A stretch of DNA of 5,006 nucleotides from Clostridiales bacterium UBA1779. GTDB lineage: Bacteria; Bacillota; Clostridia; Oscillospirales; CAG-272. Location: the NCBI GenBank assembly GCA_002314565.1, contig DCGL01000142.1, positions 1-5,006 on the forward strand, read 5' to 3'. This document shows positions 4,501 to 5,006 of the stretch, one piece after another. A program made the position numbers and the translations under genes. Each line of letters begins with the position of its first letter. Position 1 is the first letter of the stretch. The notes below the pieces were generated by a model. It was not told the origin of the DNA. It did not search any database and worked only from the letters and a program-made list of their open reading frames with translations.

Positions 4501-4574
4501 CTGCATTCTTCTTTAGCTGAAATAAACCAAAAGAATGCAGCCTTCGTGAATTCGAGCGAAAGCTGCATTCTTTT
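4501..4574. terminator. Bidirectional terminator of the symporter gene with a third stem copy
   Basis: AAAAGAATGCAGC (4529-4541) and GCTGCATTCTTTT (4562-4574) form a perfect 13-bp stem, extended by TTCG/CGAA inside the loop. Each strand ends in T, so it can stop the minus-strand symporter transcript (stop codon at 4584) and plus-strand transcripts from the repeat array. CTGCATTCTT also occurs at 4501-4510 and can pair with the same middle arm, giving an alternative hairpin. Confidence 0.75.
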
Positions 4575-4583
4575 TACAAAAAA

Positions 4584-5006
4584 TCACTTAAGAAGATTGC
4601 TCATAAACAAGCCAAGGCGCTGCTTTGCAGTGACTCGGGCAGGAAGAGGACGGTGAAGTCTGATGTGCTCCTTCTTCTTCACACCGAAATAATCCTTTGT
4701 GAGTCTGGAAACTTCGCCGGACAACAGAAGCACGGCAACGAGGTTCGGGATGGCCATCAGGCAGTTGAAGGTGTCGCAGAGAGCCCAGACGATGTCGATT
4801 CTGGCGATGGCTCCGAGGACGATGACGCCGATGTAAATAAGCTTATAGAAGAAGACGGATTTCGGACCGAAGAGGAATTCGACGCTGCGGACCCCGTAAA
4901 TTACCCAGCCGTAAATCGTTGAGAGAGCAAACATGGCGATTGCGAAGGCCATAAAGATTCTTGCGGGAGCTTCGCCGACGACGGTTGCGAATGCGGAGGT
5001 CGTAAT
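4584..5006 (-). CDS. Sodium:alanine/glycine symporter (AGCS family), C-terminal part
   Basis: The reading frame is open to the right edge. The visible 140 residues are the C-terminal third of an inner-membrane AGCS symporter, a family that takes up alanine or glycine with sodium and is about 450-490 residues long. Three membrane segments are visible, at about 18-35, 52-72 and 80-97. Characteristic stretches are LSTIYGWVIYGVRSVEFLFG (28-47), DIVWALCDTFNCLMAIPNL (71-89) and LTKDYF (102-107). A basic cytoplasmic tail follows to the stop at 4584. The first in-window ATG (4952) is internal, and the true start lies outside. It is probably transcribed alone and ends at the terminator at 4529-4574. 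Whether alanine, glycine or another amino acid is carried cannot be told from this part. Confidence 0.92.
   Translation of the reverse strand: MTTSAFATVVGEAPARIFMAFAIAMFALSTIYGWVIYGVRSVEFLFGPKSVFFYKLIYIGVIVLGAIARIDIVWALCDTFNCLMAIPNLVAVLLLSGEVSRLTKDYFGVKKKEHIRLHRPLPARVTAKQRLGLFMSNLLK

Noticed and set aside
4653..4922. Acidic 89-residue plus-strand ORF
   Set aside because: It is antisense to the symporter; its acidic bias mirrors the membrane-protein codons on the other strand.

Overview
The window looks like chromosomal DNA of a Gram-positive anaerobe of the Bacillota, most likely class Clostridia. This rests on family content and gene order: a LexA repressor followed by a UvrX/YqjW-type Y-family polymerase and a YolD-like protein, an M55 D-aminopeptidase, an AGCS amino-acid symporter, strong Shine-Dalgarno and sigma-A type promoter sequences, and moderate GC with AT-rich intergenic DNA. 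I cannot name the species.

Left part (about 1-2800, minus strand): an SOS-mutagenesis cassette read right to left, lexA (2670-2050), a Y-family translesion polymerase (2012-750) and a YolD-like small protein (570-214). A consensus promoter drives lexA (TTGACA, 17 bp, TATAAT). It carries two 15-bp palindromic boxes that are reverse complements of each other. One fills the -35/-10 spacer and the other covers the expected transcription start. They are the best candidates for autoregulatory LexA operators, but they match neither the Bacillus nor the E. coli SOS box. The lexA-polymerase junction can form two mutually exclusive RNA hairpins around the polymerase ribosome binding site.

Middle part (about 2800-3940, plus strand): a divergent promoter leads to a single gene for an M55 (DppA-like) zinc D-aminopeptidase with all metal ligands present. 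Its ribosome binding site is split from the start codon by a small GC-rich hairpin that would restore normal spacing.

Right part (3900-4583): a tRNA-Trp(CCA) gene with its own promoter, followed by an array of structured repeats. Each complete repeat begins with an inverted copy of the tRNA 3' segment, contains a GC-rich stem, and ends with a direct copy of the last 21 bases of the tRNA gene. Terminator-like hairpins separate the repeats, so the order is tRNA, terminator, unit 1, terminator, unit 2, terminator, divergent unit 3. This is the most unusual part of the window. It may be a tRNA-targeting palindromic mobile repeat or a processed RNA array; the sequence alone does not decide.

Right edge (4584-5006, minus strand): the C-terminal 140 residues of a sodium:alanine/glycine symporter, cut by the window end and closed by a probably bidirectional terminator.
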